The notes under the pieces are model-generated. The model was not told the DNA's origin, did not search any database, and saw only the letters and a program-made list of their open reading frames with translations. Shown one piece after another: positions 19,363-27,757 of a stretch of 64,000 nucleotides of DNA; position 1 is the stretch's first letter, and every line of letters begins with the position of its first letter. Made by a program: the position numbers and the translations under genes. The DNA comes from Stenotrophomonas hibiscicola ATCC 19867 (GTDB taxonomy: Bacteria; Pseudomonadota; Gammaproteobacteria; Xanthomonadales; Xanthomonadaceae): assembly GCF_000382065.1 (NCBI RefSeq), contig NZ_KB907505.1, positions 96,657 to 160,656 on the forward strand, in the 5' to 3' direction.

Positions 19363-19391
19363 CCCCGGCGGGCGTGCACGTCACGCCCGCC
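19363..19391. terminator. Hairpin between porin and hybrid kinase
   Basis: CCGGCGGGCGTG, the loop CACGT and CACGCCCGCCGG form a 12-bp perfect stem 16 nt after the porin stop and 21 nt before the kinase start. There is no U-tract; it may attenuate read-through. Confidence 0.5.
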
Positions 19392-19412
19392 GGCCCTGCG
19401 TAGACTGCCGCC

Positions 19413-22055
19413 ATGTACCGGCTCAGCCGCCACCGGATGCTGTTGCTGACCCTCCTGGTGATGGTCGGTGGCACCGTGCTGTGTGCGGTCACCGCCGGCC
19501 ACTACGCCTGGCGGCGCGCCCTCGGCGAGGAAAGCAGCCAGGTGCAACGCCAGCTGCAGCTGTACGGCCAGGGCCTGCAGCAGCGCATCGACCGCTTCGG
19601 CACGTTGCCGCAGGTACTGGCGCTGGATCCGGATCTGCTGCACGCCCTGCGTGTGCCGCCCTCGCCCACCGAACAGCAGCGGCTGAACCTCAAGCTGCAA
19701 CGCGCCAATGAAGTCACCCGTGCCTCGACCCTGACCCTGGTCGGCCACGACGGCGTGGCAGTGGCGGCCAGCAACTGGGACCAGCCGACCAGCAACGTCG
19801 GCGAGAACTACAGCTACCGCCCCTACTACCGGCAGGCACTGGCGCAGGGCCGCGGCCGCTTCTACGGCATCGGCATGACCACCGGCGTACCCGGCTACTA
19901 CCTGTCGCAGGCCATCGAGGAAGGTGGCAAGCGGCTCGGCGTGGTGGTGATCAAGGTCGAGCTGTCGGCGCTGGAACAGGAATGGTTGAGCAGCCCGGAC
20001 GTGGTGCTGGCCAGCGACGACCATGACGTGGTGTTCCTGGCCAACCGTGACAGCTGGCGCTACCGCCTGCTGCGTCCGCTGGGCGCCGATGAGCGCCGCG
20101 AAATGCTGGACGCCCGCCAATACGCCGACCGCGCGTTGCAACCGTTGCGCGCGCGTACTGAAGACGTGCTTGCCGATGGTGGCCGCATGGTGCGCCTGCT
20201 CGATCCCGTACTGCCGCAGCCGATGCTGTGGCAAAGCCTGCAGCTGCCCGCCGAAGGCTGGAACCTGCATCTGCTGCACGACGCCAGCGCCGCCACCGCC
20301 GCCGGACGCGCGGCCGCACTCACCGGCGGTGCCGCGTGGCTGGCGCTGGGCTTCCTGGTGCTGTTCGTGCAGCAGCGCCGACGCCTGGCCAAGCATTGCC
20401 TGCGCAGCCGCCGCGAACTGGAAACCCTGCTCAAGCAGCACGCACAGGAACTGCGCACCGCACAGGATGGCCTGCTGCAGGCGGCCACCGACGCCGACAG
20501 CGGACTCAGCCGCAGCCTCGAACACCTGCCGCAGGGCGTGGTGGTGATCGACCGCGAACTGCGCCTGGTCGCGTGGAATTCGCGCTATCTGGAACTGTTC
20601 CGGTTCCCGGCAGACCTGGTCCGCGTGGGCCGGCCGATCGAGGAACTGTTCCGCTTCAACGCACGCCGTGGCCTGCTCGGTCCGGGCCCCGTCGATGAAG
20701 CAATCGAGCGTCGCCTGAACCACCTGCGCAGCGGCCGCCCGCACATGCGCGAGAGCGAGAAGGACGACGGCACGGTGCTGGAGATCCGTGGCAATCCGCT
20801 GCCTGACGGCGGCTTCGTCACCAGCTATGCCGACATCACCAGCTACAAGAACGCCGCGCGCGAACTGCGCTCCCTGGCCGATGCGCTGGAACACCGCATC
20901 GCCGAACGCACCCGCGACCTGGACGAAGCACGCCGCGAAGCCGAGCAGGCCAACCGCTACAAGACCCGCTTCGTCGCCTCGGCCGTGCACGACCTGCTGC
21001 AGCCACTCAACGCTGCACGCATGTTCGTCTCGGTGCTGCGCGGCAAACTGAGCGACCCGGCGCAGCAGCAGACCAGCGACCACATCGACGCTGCGCTGGC
21101 CGCGCAGGACGCGATTCTCAACAGCCTGCTGGATATCGCGCGGCTGGAATCGGGCAGCCTGCCCACGCGCGTGCAGGCGTTCCGGCTCGGGCCGCTGCTG
21201 CAGACGCTGGCGCGCGAGTTCGGCATCGCCGCACAGTCACGCGGGCTGGTGGTCGACTGGGTCGATACCGATGCGGTGGTGGTCAGCGATGAAGCCCTGC
21301 TGCGCCGCATCCTGCAGAACTTCCTGTCCAACGCGCTGCGCTACAGCGAACGCGGCCGCGTGCTGCTGGGTTGCCGCCGCCGCGAAGGCCTGCTGTGGAT
21401 CGAAGTGCACGACCAGGGCCCGGGTATTCCGGATGCGCTGCAGGGCGAGATCTTCGAGGAGTTCCGCCGCCTTCACGACGGCCAGCAGCGCGGCGCTGGC
21501 CTTGGCCTGGCGATCGTCGATCGCATCGGTCGTCTGCTCGGCCATCCGATCCGCCTGCGCTCGCAGCTGGGCCAGGGCAGCGTGTTCGCGGTGGGCGTAC
21601 CGTTCGGCGACGCCAGTGCGATTCCTGCTACGGCACCTGCGCCGGTGCTGGTGCAGGAACCGGCCGCGGACAATCCGCTGCGCGGGCGCCGGGTGTGGGT
21701 GATCGATGATGATCCGCACGTCTGCGCCGCCAGCCGCGCGCTGCTGGAACGCTGGGGCTGCGAGGTGATGCTGGCCGATGGCCCGCAGGCCGCGTTGCAG
21801 CTGGCAGCGACAGGCGCGGTACCGGAGCTGGTGCTGCTGGATGTGCGCATGGGCGATCACCATGGCCCGGTGCTGTACGAGACATTGGCAGAGCTGTGGC
21901 AGGCCCGTCCGCCGGTGGTGCTGGTCACCGCCGAGCGCGATGCGGGATTGCGTGAGATGGCTGCCGAACGCGGTTGGGGAATGATGGCCAAGCCGGTGAA
22001 GCCGCCGGCGCTGCGGGCGCTGATGAGTCAGTTGCTGATCCGGCATCGCGGGTAG
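19413..22055 (+). CDS. Hybrid sensor histidine kinase (double-Cache, PAS, HisKA, HATPase, receiver)
   Basis: The 880-residue membrane kinase has a first transmembrane helix (about 9-30), a periplasmic DctB-like Cache sensor to about 300, and a second helix (about 305-325). A PAS domain (about 365-480) and a coiled stretch lead to the H-box SAVHDLLQPLNAARMF with phospho-His526. The N-box NFLSNALRYS lies near residue 640, and GAGLGLAIV forms the ATP lid. A C-terminal receiver (about 755-880) has the acidic cluster DDD near 764 and the phospho-acceptor Asp in LLDVRM. The HDLLQPL variant H-box is typical of kinases that work with stand-alone LuxR-type regulators, and one is encoded convergently just downstream. 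Its TAG stop lies in the GTAG head of a 37-nt inverted repeat. Confidence 0.92.
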   Translation: MYRLSRHRMLLLTLLVMVGGTVLCAVTAGHYAWRRALGEESSQVQRQLQLYGQGLQQRIDRFGTLPQVLALDPDLLHALRVPPSPTEQQRLNLKLQRANEVTRASTLTLVGHDGVAVAASNWDQPTSNVGENYSYRPYYRQALAQGRGRFYGIGMTTGVPGYYLSQAIEEGGKRLGVVVIKVELSALEQEWLSSPDVVLASDDHDVVFLANRDSWRYRLLRPLGADERREMLDARQYADRALQPLRARTEDVLADGGRMVRLLDPVLPQPMLWQSLQLPAEGWNLHLLHDASAATAAGRAAALTGGAAWLALGFLVLFVQQRRRLAKHCLRSRRELETLLKQHAQELRTAQDGLLQAATDADSGLSRSLEHLPQGVVVIDRELRLVAWNSRYLELFRFPADLVRVGRPIEELFRFNARRGLLGPGPVDEAIERRLNHLRSGRPHMRESEKDDGTVLEIRGNPLPDGGFVTSYADITSYKNAARELRSLADALEHRIAERTRDLDEARREAEQANRYKTRFVASAVHDLLQPLNAARMFVSVLRGKLSDPAQQQTSDHIDAALAAQDAILNSLLDIARLESGSLPTRVQAFRLGPLLQTLAREFGIAAQSRGLVVDWVDTDAVVVSDEALLRRILQNFLSNALRYSERGRVLLGCRRREGLLWIEVHDQGPGIPDALQGEIFEEFRRLHDGQQRGAGLGLAIVDRIGRLLGHPIRLRSQLGQGSVFAVGVPFGDASAIPATAPAPVLVQEPAADNPLRGRRVWVIDDDPHVCAASRALLERWGCEVMLADGPQAALQLAATGAVPELVLLDVRMGDHHGPVLYETLAELWQARPPVVLVTAERDAGLREMAAERGWGMMAKPVKPPALRALMSQLLIRHRG

Positions 22056-22112
22056 TTTCCAGCCAACGGCGCAGCCCCTCGTGGGTGGTCGCGCAAAGCA
22101 GTTCATCGGTGG

Positions 22113-22216
22113 GGCCGGGTAGATGGGCTGCACAGGGGGCGCTGCAAGTACGTCCCTGTAAGCTCGGTCGCCGCATCCATGCGGCTCACGCCCCTGTGCA
22201 GCCCATCTACCCGGCC
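22113..22216 (+). repeat. Arm/52-nt-core palindromic element, copy A
   Basis: Perfect 26-bp arms (22113-22138 and 22191-22216) flank a core of exactly 52 nt (22139-22190). The core contains GTCCCTGTAAGCTCGGTC and an inner hairpin GCCGC/GCGGC around ATCCAT. The core is the reverse complement of that at 63914-63965 with one difference, while the arms are unrelated. Confidence 0.85.
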
Positions 22217-22245
22217 ACGGACACGTTCCGTGCGCGTCCACCCTC

Positions 22246-22407
22246 GGAGAAGAAAAAAGATCAAAAGCGGGTCGCGCTGCGCTTGCTCGTGTAGAGCCGA
22301 GCCCATGCTCGGCTGCTTTCCGGCCGGTCCGCGAAGCCGAGCGTGGGCTCGGCTCTACAAAAGGCGGCCTGACAGCCTGCTTTTGCTTTTGATCTTTTTT
22401 CTTCTCC
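22246..22407. repeat. 23-bp perfect inverted repeat with A/T-tracts (possible bidirectional terminator)
   Basis: GGAGAAGAAAAAAGATC... (22246-22268) pairs perfectly with 22385-22407, which reads GATCTTTTTTCTTCTCC at its end. Runs of six A/T on each side suit termination from either convergent gene. It encloses the inverted SMAG pair. Confidence 0.82.
22291..22358. repeat. Inverted SMAG pair (AGCCGAGC type)
   Basis: SMAG at 22291-22314 (GTAGAGCCGAGCCCATGCTC...) faces SMAG at 22335-22358 (minus, ending GGCTCGGCTCTAC). The stems are the same sequence class, with a different central triplet. Confidence 0.85.
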
Positions 22408-22509
22408 GTGGGTGGCAGGCCACCGAAATCTGTCAGAGGCCGGTCGCAGCTTCTGCTTTCAGCGACCAACCCAAACCCACCCACGAGGGGCTGCGCCGTT
22501 GGCCGGAAA

Positions 22510-23160
22510 CTACAACCCGATGCCGGCGTCGCCCTCAGGCTCCAGCGCCTTCACCAGTACCGCTGCCTGTGTGCGGCTGTGGCATTCGAGCTTCTTCAGG
22601 ATCGCAGTGACATGTACCTTCACCGTGTTCTCGGCCAACCCCAGCGTGTAGGCGATCTGCTTGTTGAGCAGGCCATCGGCCAGGCACAGCAGCACACGGA
22701 ACTGCTGCGGGGTCAGCTGCGCCAGGCGGCTGGCCAGCAGTGCATCGGCCTCCGAACGCTCGGCGGCCATCGCCGGGAACCACAGGCCACCATCGAGCAC
22801 CGCCTGCACGGCCTCGCCGATGGTCTCGGCCGGGGCCGACTTCGGGATGAACCCGGCCGCGCCGAACTGCTGGGCACGGCGGATCACCCGCGGATGGTCG
22901 TTGGACGAGAGGATCACCACCGGGATGTCCGGATGCGAGCCACGCACGTGCAGCAGCGCGGAAAAACCGTGCGCGCCTGGCATGGTCAGGTCGAGCAGCA
23001 CCAGGTCCACATCCGGGTGTGCGTCGAGTGCTTCGGCCAATGCCTCGGCGCTGGCGACCTCGCGCACCTGCGCCAGCGGCAGGCTCTGCCGCAATGACTG
23101 CACCACCGCCGAACGCAGCAGCGGGTGGTCATCGGCGATCAGGATGGTGTATTCGCTCAT
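22510..23160 (-). CDS. LuxR/NarL-type response regulator
   Basis: The 216-residue regulator has an N-terminal receiver (phospho-Asp57 in LVLLDLTMPG, acidic pair D10-D11, Lys in IPKSAP) and a C-terminal LuxR helix-turn-helix (about 148-210: LTPQQFRVLLCLADGLLNKQIAYTLG, then ENTVKVHVTAILKKL). The architecture matches ErdR/AgmR-type regulators driven by hybrid kinases. The convergent hybrid kinase at 19413-22055 is the likely partner. Target genes are not visible; dctA and the nearby porin are candidates by location only. Its stop codon lies in an arm of the 37-nt inverted repeat. Confidence 0.9.
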   Translation of the reverse strand: MSEYTILIADDHPLLRSAVVQSLRQSLPLAQVREVASAEALAEALDAHPDVDLVLLDLTMPGAHGFSALLHVRGSHPDIPVVILSSNDHPRVIRRAQQFGAAGFIPKSAPAETIGEAVQAVLDGGLWFPAMAAERSEADALLASRLAQLTPQQFRVLLCLADGLLNKQIAYTLGLAENTVKVHVTAILKKLECHSRTQAAVLVKALEPEGDAGIGL

Positions 23161-23188
23161 GCGGCCATTGTACGGGCAGGCCGGAGCC

Positions 23189-24244
23189 TCAGCGCCCTGC
23201 CGGCTCCACGCTGCTGCGCCAGGCATCGAGGAACTGGCGACGCTTGAGCGCGTCCAGGTACACCAGCACGCCCGGGCCGAGCTGGATCGGGCGGCGGCTG
23301 CGGCCCGGCGCATCATCGCCGCGCGCGTTGCCGGTCACGATCGGCATCAGCCGTGCCTCGCGCGACAGCACCTGCTGGCCGCGTGGCGACAGCAGGTAGT
23401 CGAGGAAGCGCCGGGCTTCTTCCGGGTGTGGGCCGGTGCGCGGGATGACTGCGGTGCGCAGCACCACCAGCGTGTAGTCCTCGGGCTCGATGATGGCCAG
23501 TGGCGCGCCCGCATCGACACGTGCCTGCGCGTAGGAGCCGAGCACGTTGTAGACCAGCGACAGCTGGCCACTGGCCACCTGGTCCAGCAGCACGCCGGTG
23601 CGCTCCTCGCGCACCACGTCGTTGTCGCCCAGCGCGCCCAGCAGCGCGCCGGCAATGCTGCCGCGCTGCGCGTCCTGGGTCGCCAACAGGTAGCCGACGC
23701 TGCTGCGCTCGATGTCATAGGTGCCGACCCTGCCGCGCAGGGGTGCACCTTCAGCGCGCAGCCGGTCCAGCAGCTGCCGACGCGTGTGCGGCACCTTCGC
23801 GGCCGGCAGCATGCGGGTGTTGTAGACCATCACCACCGGCTCGTAGCTGATACCGAACGCCTCGTTGCGCCACTGTGCCCAGGCCGGCAGTGCGGCGGTC
23901 TGCGCCGAACGGTGTGGCAGCGCGTGGCCATCGTTGACCAGCTTGGTCTGCAGATCCATGCCGCTGGAGATCAGCAGGTCCGGCGATGCCGGTCCGGCGC
24001 GGTCGTGCAGGTAACGCGCGTACAGGTCCTGGGTGATGATGTCCTCGTACACCACCTCGGTGCCGGGATGCAGGCGCTGGTAATCGGCGATCACCACCGC
24101 GAACACTTCGATGTCGGTGGTGCCGTGAATGCGCAGCTGCGCAGTGGCCTTTGCCTGGGCCGGGAAACGGCGTACGTCGCCGGGCGCGGCCAGTACCGGC
24201 AGGGCCAGCAGCAAGGCAACGGCAGCAGCGAACAGGCGGATCAT
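23189..24244 (-). CDS. Periplasmic solute-binding protein linked to a two-component system (PgtC/AfuA-like)
   Basis: The 351-residue exported protein has a signal peptide about 1-19 (ending VLA before APGDVRR). The fold features of ABC-type substrate-binding proteins for ferric iron or phosphorylated/organic anions are visible: IHGTTDIEVFAVVIADYQRLHPG near the start, PDLLISSGMDLQTKLVNDG, ISYEPVVMVYNTR, and PEEARRFLDYLLSPRGQQVL. There are no permease or ATPase genes nearby. It overlaps the sensor kinase gene by 4 nt (ATGA) as third gene of the operon, so it probably works as a ligand-sensing partner of that kinase, as PgtC and BctC do in other bacteria. The ligand is unknown; citrate or another tricarboxylate is suggested by the divergent genes. 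Confidence 0.8.
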   Translation of the reverse strand: MIRLFAAAVALLLALPVLAAPGDVRRFPAQAKATAQLRIHGTTDIEVFAVVIADYQRLHPGTEVVYEDIITQDLYARYLHDRAGPASPDLLISSGMDLQTKLVNDGHALPHRSAQTAALPAWAQWRNEAFGISYEPVVMVYNTRMLPAAKVPHTRRQLLDRLRAEGAPLRGRVGTYDIERSSVGYLLATQDAQRGSIAGALLGALGDNDVVREERTGVLLDQVASGQLSLVYNVLGSYAQARVDAGAPLAIIEPEDYTLVVLRTAVIPRTGPHPEEARRFLDYLLSPRGQQVLSREARLMPIVTGNARGDDAPGRSRRPIQLGPGVLVYLDALKRRQFLDAWRSSVEPAGR

Positions 24245-25632
24245 GGACTGCTCCGTGGCAGGCGGATGGTGGCGATCAGCCCGCCCTGCGGGCGGTTGCT
24301 GAGGTCGATGCGGCCGCCATGGCTGTCGACCACGCGCTTGACGATGGCAAGGCCCAGCCCGGCGCCGCCGGACGGCGCGCCTTCGCCACGGGCGAAGCGC
24401 TCGAACACGCGTTCGGCATCAGCGGGTGCGATGCCTGCGCCATGGTCGGCAATGGTCAGCACCGCCTGACCGCCTTCCACGGTCAGCGCGATCTGCAACG
24501 GGCCCTCGCCGCCGTACTTCAGTGCGTTGTCGACCAGGTTCTTGATCGCCTCGCGCAGCAGCAGCGCGTCGCCGTGCACCTGCACCGGCTCGGCGGTCAT
24601 CGCAAGTTGCACGCGCGGTGCCGGGCCGGCCTGCGGCAGGGCTTCATGCAGGGCCTGGTGCACGGTCTCGGCCAGGTCCACCGCCGCAAAGCGCTGCAGG
24701 TGCGAGCGATGGATCACGCTGGCATCGCTGAGCAGCTGGTTCAGCAACCGGCTCATGTGGGTGGCATTGCGCTCGATCGCCTGCAGGCTGCGCCGCATGT
24801 CTTCGGGGTCGTCGCCGTCCAGCGCAAGCTGTGCCTGCGCGCGCAGGGCAGCCAACGGCGTGCGCATCTGGTGCGCGGCCTCGGCCATGAATGCGCGCAG
24901 TGTCTCGTTGCTGCTGGACAGGCGCTCCATGAAGCGGTTCAACGCCGCCACCATCTGGTCCATCTCGCGCGGCACGCGCGCGTCGAGGGGCTTCAGGTCG
25001 GACGGTTCGCGGCGCGACAGCTCGCGTTCCACCCGCACCAGTGGGCGGAACGCGCGGTGCACGCCAAACGCCACCAGCGCCAGCAGCAGGCCGGACAGCA
25101 CGCCGATCGCCAGCAGTGCGCGATTGACCATGTCCTGCGCGACGGCTTCGCGCGCACGCCGGGTCTGGCCCACCTGCACCTGCACCTCGCCCTGCGCCGA
25201 GGCCGCGGCGAAACTGCGGCCGACCACCACGAAGCGCACGGTCTCGCCGCTGTACGCCGCATCAAACAGTTGCGGCTGCGTGCCCGGACGGCGCGGCGGC
25301 GACGGCAGATCGCCATAACCTGTGATCAGGTTGCCGCGGCTGTCGGCCACCCGATAGAACACGCGGTCTTCCGGGGCCATCGCCAGGAGGTCCAGCGCCG
25401 CATAGGGAAGATCGACCTGCCACTGGCCGTCGACCAGCGCCACCGAATCGGCGATGGACAGCGCCGAAGACACCAGCAGGTGATCGTAGGAACGGTTTGC
25501 CGCACGCTGGCCATAGTCGCGCGCGGCGAACAGGAGGGCCACCGCGAACACCGCCAGCAGCAAGCCGAGGTAGAGCAGCAGCGTGCGCCGCAACGAACCT
25601 GGCGCCGCGTTCGCAGCGCGTGCGTCAGCCAT
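24241..25632 (-). CDS. TctE-like sensor histidine kinase
   Basis: The 463-residue inner-membrane kinase has a transmembrane helix at about 16-36, an extracytoplasmic 2CSK_N-type sensor region (DRVFYRVADSRGNLITGY, LFDAAYSGETVRFVVVGR) and a second helix (about 175-195). A HAMP-like linker leads to the H-box AEAAHQMRTPLAALRAQ. The ATPase domain has NLVDNALKYG, DHGAGIAP and GAGLGLAIVKRVV. The sensor type is that of TctE, which responds to tricarboxylates. It starts 8 nt before the stop of the TctD-like regulator and ends in the binding-protein start codon, so the three genes form one operon. Confidence 0.92.
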   Translation of the reverse strand: MADARAANAAPGSLRRTLLLYLGLLLAVFAVALLFAARDYGQRAANRSYDHLLVSSALSIADSVALVDGQWQVDLPYAALDLLAMAPEDRVFYRVADSRGNLITGYGDLPSPPRRPGTQPQLFDAAYSGETVRFVVVGRSFAAASAQGEVQVQVGQTRRAREAVAQDMVNRALLAIGVLSGLLLALVAFGVHRAFRPLVRVERELSRREPSDLKPLDARVPREMDQMVAALNRFMERLSSSNETLRAFMAEAAHQMRTPLAALRAQAQLALDGDDPEDMRRSLQAIERNATHMSRLLNQLLSDASVIHRSHLQRFAAVDLAETVHQALHEALPQAGPAPRVQLAMTAEPVQVHGDALLLREAIKNLVDNALKYGGEGPLQIALTVEGGQAVLTIADHGAGIAPADAERVFERFARGEGAPSGGAGLGLAIVKRVVDSHGGRIDLSNRPQGGLIATIRLPRSSP

Positions 25633-26314
25633 CGGCGTCGGCGCTGCCATCGCTGGCTTCCAGCAGGTAGCCGACACCGCGCACCGTGGTGATGCGCAGC
25701 GGTGCGCCCGCCAGCTTCTTTCTCAGGCGGCCAACATACAACTCGATGGCATTCGGGCCCGCTTCGTCATCGAAACCGAACAGGCCGTTGCCGATCTCGT
25801 CCTTGCCGACCACCTGACCGAGGCGCCCGACCAGGATTTCCAGCAGGCGGTACTCGCGATTGGGCAGTTCGATCGGCTCCCCGTCGAGGCTGACCCGGTG
25901 CGCAGCGTTGTCGAACTGGAAGCCGCCAATCTGCACCACTTCGCTGGCCTGCCCACGCGCGCGCCGCAGCAGTACGCGGCAGCGTGCTTCGAACTCGCGG
26001 AAGTCAAAGGGCTTGCCCAGGTAGTCGTCGGCGCCCACATCCAGCGCCTGCACGCGATCCTCGATGCCATCGCGCGCGGTCAGCATCAGCACCGGCGTGC
26101 TGTCACCGCGCTCGCGCATGCCGGCCAGCACGCGCAGGCCGTCCAGCTTGGGCAGGCCGATATCCAGCACCACCAGGTCGAAGCTCTGGTAGCGCAGCAC
26201 GCTGGCAGCGGCCAGGCCGTCGGCCTGCCAGTCCACGGCATGGCCACTGCGACGCATGCGACGGATGATCGCATCGGCCAGATCCGGGTTGTCTTCGACC
26301 AGCAGCAGGCGCAT
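25625..26314 (-). CDS. TctD-like OmpR-family response regulator
   Basis: The 229-residue regulator has a receiver domain (E7/D8 acidic pair, phospho-Asp51 in LVVLDIGLPKLDG, Lys in GKPFDF) and an OmpR-type winged helix in the second half (PNREYRLLEILVGRLGQVV, then ELYVGRLRKKL and TTVRGVGYLLE). It is the first gene of the regulator-kinase-binding protein operon. It is divergent from the porin-citrate carrier-SDR run across a 196-nt gap, so activation of those uptake genes in response to citrate-like acids is the simplest model (inference). Confidence 0.92.
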   Translation of the reverse strand: MRLLLVEDNPDLADAIIRRMRRSGHAVDWQADGLAAASVLRYQSFDLVVLDIGLPKLDGLRVLAGMRERGDSTPVLMLTARDGIEDRVQALDVGADDYLGKPFDFREFEARCRVLLRRARGQASEVVQIGGFQFDNAAHRVSLDGEPIELPNREYRLLEILVGRLGQVVGKDEIGNGLFGFDDEAGPNAIELYVGRLRKKLAGAPLRITTVRGVGYLLEASDGSADADG

Positions 26315-26367
26315 GGGCACGACGGTGGGAGGGGAAGCGAATGCTACCGCATGACGCCGGGGCCGCC

Positions 26368-26386
26368 CGCCGGGCCATGCCTGGCG
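26368..26386. repeat. Degenerate SMAG-like palindrome in tctD-like/porin gap
   Basis: CGCCGGGCCATGCCTGGCG keeps the SMAG stem with one mismatch but has no GTAG. It lies between the two divergent starts, where an operator would also be expected. Confidence 0.45.
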
Positions 26387-26510
26387 ACCATTTACGCTGC
26401 ACCGCACAAACCGCTGACAGGACGATGACAGCTACGGCGACCCAGACTGCGGCCGCGCACCGTCCGGTGCCCACGATTGCCGCGCGCCTGGCGCGCACCT
26501 GGGAGGGTTT

Positions 26511-27686
26511 GTGGAATTCACGTTTGCCTGGCGGCGTCCTGCCGCCATGATGGCGCTGGCTGCCCTGTCGGCGCCGGCCTTCGCTGCCGAAGACGACCGC
26601 CCGGTCACGGCCACTCTCGGTGGCCGCCTGCACCTGGACTTCGCCACCTTCGACAACGACAACCGCGGCACCCCGAACAAGGACGACACCGAAATCCGCC
26701 GTGCGTGGGTTGACGTGTCCGGCAAGTTCTTCGTGGTCGACTACAAGCTGGAAGCCGATTTCTCCGGCGACCGCGTCGAGGCCAAGGACGTGTACCTGGC
26801 GCGCAGCTTCGGCAAGGCCGGCAAGCTCACCGTCGGCCAGTTCAAGCAGTACTTCTCGCTGGATGACCGTACCAGCTCCAACTACGGCAGCTTCCTGGAG
26901 CGCGGCAACGCCGGCACCACGCTGGCGCCGCTGTACCGCCTGGGTGCGTCCTGGCAGGCCAATCCCGGTGACTTCACCTGGGCGGCCAGCCTCTACAGCC
27001 TGGAGAGCATCGACGCCTGGCAGGTGAAGGGTCGCGCTGCCGGTGGCCGCGTCACCTGGGCGCCCTCGCCCAGTGATGGCGACGTGTTGCACCTGGGCCT
27101 GTCGCTGGCCCGCGAGGCCTACGACAATCCCGGCGCCAACGGCGTGCCCGGCCTGCGTATCCGCCCGCGCCCGGCCGGCCATCTGTCCGACAACAGCCGC
27201 CTGACCCTGGTCGACTTCTCCGCCGGCCGCGATACCGACGTCAACAAGTGGTCGCTGGAATACGCGCAGGTGCGCGGCCCGCTGTCGTGGCAGGGCGAGT
27301 TCAGTGGCGCCACCTTCGACGACGGCGCCCAGCGTGGCGATGTAATGGCGGCCTACGGCATGCTCAGCTGGTTCGTCACCGGCGAAAGCCGTGCCTACGA
27401 CCGCAAGACCGGCCGCTTCGCGCGGGTGAAGGACATCCGCCACAAGGCCGGGGCCTTCGAAGTGGCGCTGCGCTACGACCAGATGTGGGGCGCGCAGCAT
27501 CTCGACGGTGCGCCGGACCTGCGTCGCGGCAGCACCGAAGCCTGGACGCTGGGTGGCAACTGGTACCTGCGCGACAACCTGCGCTTCATGCTCAACGTGA
27601 TCGAAAGCCGCAACCGTGATCGCCTGGCCGGGGTGACGGTGGACCGCACGCGCGCGGTCACCGGCCGCCTGCAGTACGACTTCTAG
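26511..27686 (+). CDS. OprO/OprP-family porin, probable citrate/tricarboxylate channel
   Basis: The 391-residue outer-membrane barrel protein ends in Phe. It starts at GTG (26511), with GGGAGGG 4-10 nt upstream, and has a signal peptide ending AFA before AEDDRPV. Segments such as DTEIRRAWVDVSGKFFVVDYKLEADF and TVGQFKQYFSLDDRTSSNYGSFLERG are characteristic of phosphate-selective porin-like proteins that also serve organic acids. It lies just upstream of a citrate carrier and is divergent from a TctDE-like operon, which suggests passage of citrate rather than phosphate (inference). Confidence 0.87.
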   Translation: MEFTFAWRRPAAMMALAALSAPAFAAEDDRPVTATLGGRLHLDFATFDNDNRGTPNKDDTEIRRAWVDVSGKFFVVDYKLEADFSGDRVEAKDVYLARSFGKAGKLTVGQFKQYFSLDDRTSSNYGSFLERGNAGTTLAPLYRLGASWQANPGDFTWAASLYSLESIDAWQVKGRAAGGRVTWAPSPSDGDVLHLGLSLAREAYDNPGANGVPGLRIRPRPAGHLSDNSRLTLVDFSAGRDTDVNKWSLEYAQVRGPLSWQGEFSGATFDDGAQRGDVMAAYGMLSWFVTGESRAYDRKTGRFARVKDIRHKAGAFEVALRYDQMWGAQHLDGAPDLRRGSTEAWTLGGNWYLRDNLRFMLNVIESRNRDRLAGVTVDRTRAVTGRLQYDF

Positions 27687-27757
27687 GCCCGACATTCCGG
27701 GCATTCCGCCCGGGCCCCTTCCACTCCCCACGTCCTGTTTTCGCAAGGAGTCCGCAG

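Larger units (their letters stand above)
22052..22513. repeat. 37-nt outer inverted repeat enclosing a nested palindrome cluster
   Basis: Arm 22052-22088 (GTAGTTTCCAGCCAACGG...) matches the reverse complement of 22477-22513 at 36 of 37 positions. The arms hold the stop codons of both convergent genes: TAG at 22053-22055 for the kinase and TAG (read on minus at 22510-22512) for the regulator. The 388 nt between them contain an arm/52-nt-core element, a 23-bp inverted repeat and an inverted SMAG pair. No gene is supported inside. Confidence 0.88.

Noticed and set aside
21237..22484. Minus-strand frame running through the nested repeat cluster into the kinase gene
   Set aside because: Its first half is encoded by palindromes and its second half is antisense to the kinase; no family resemblance.
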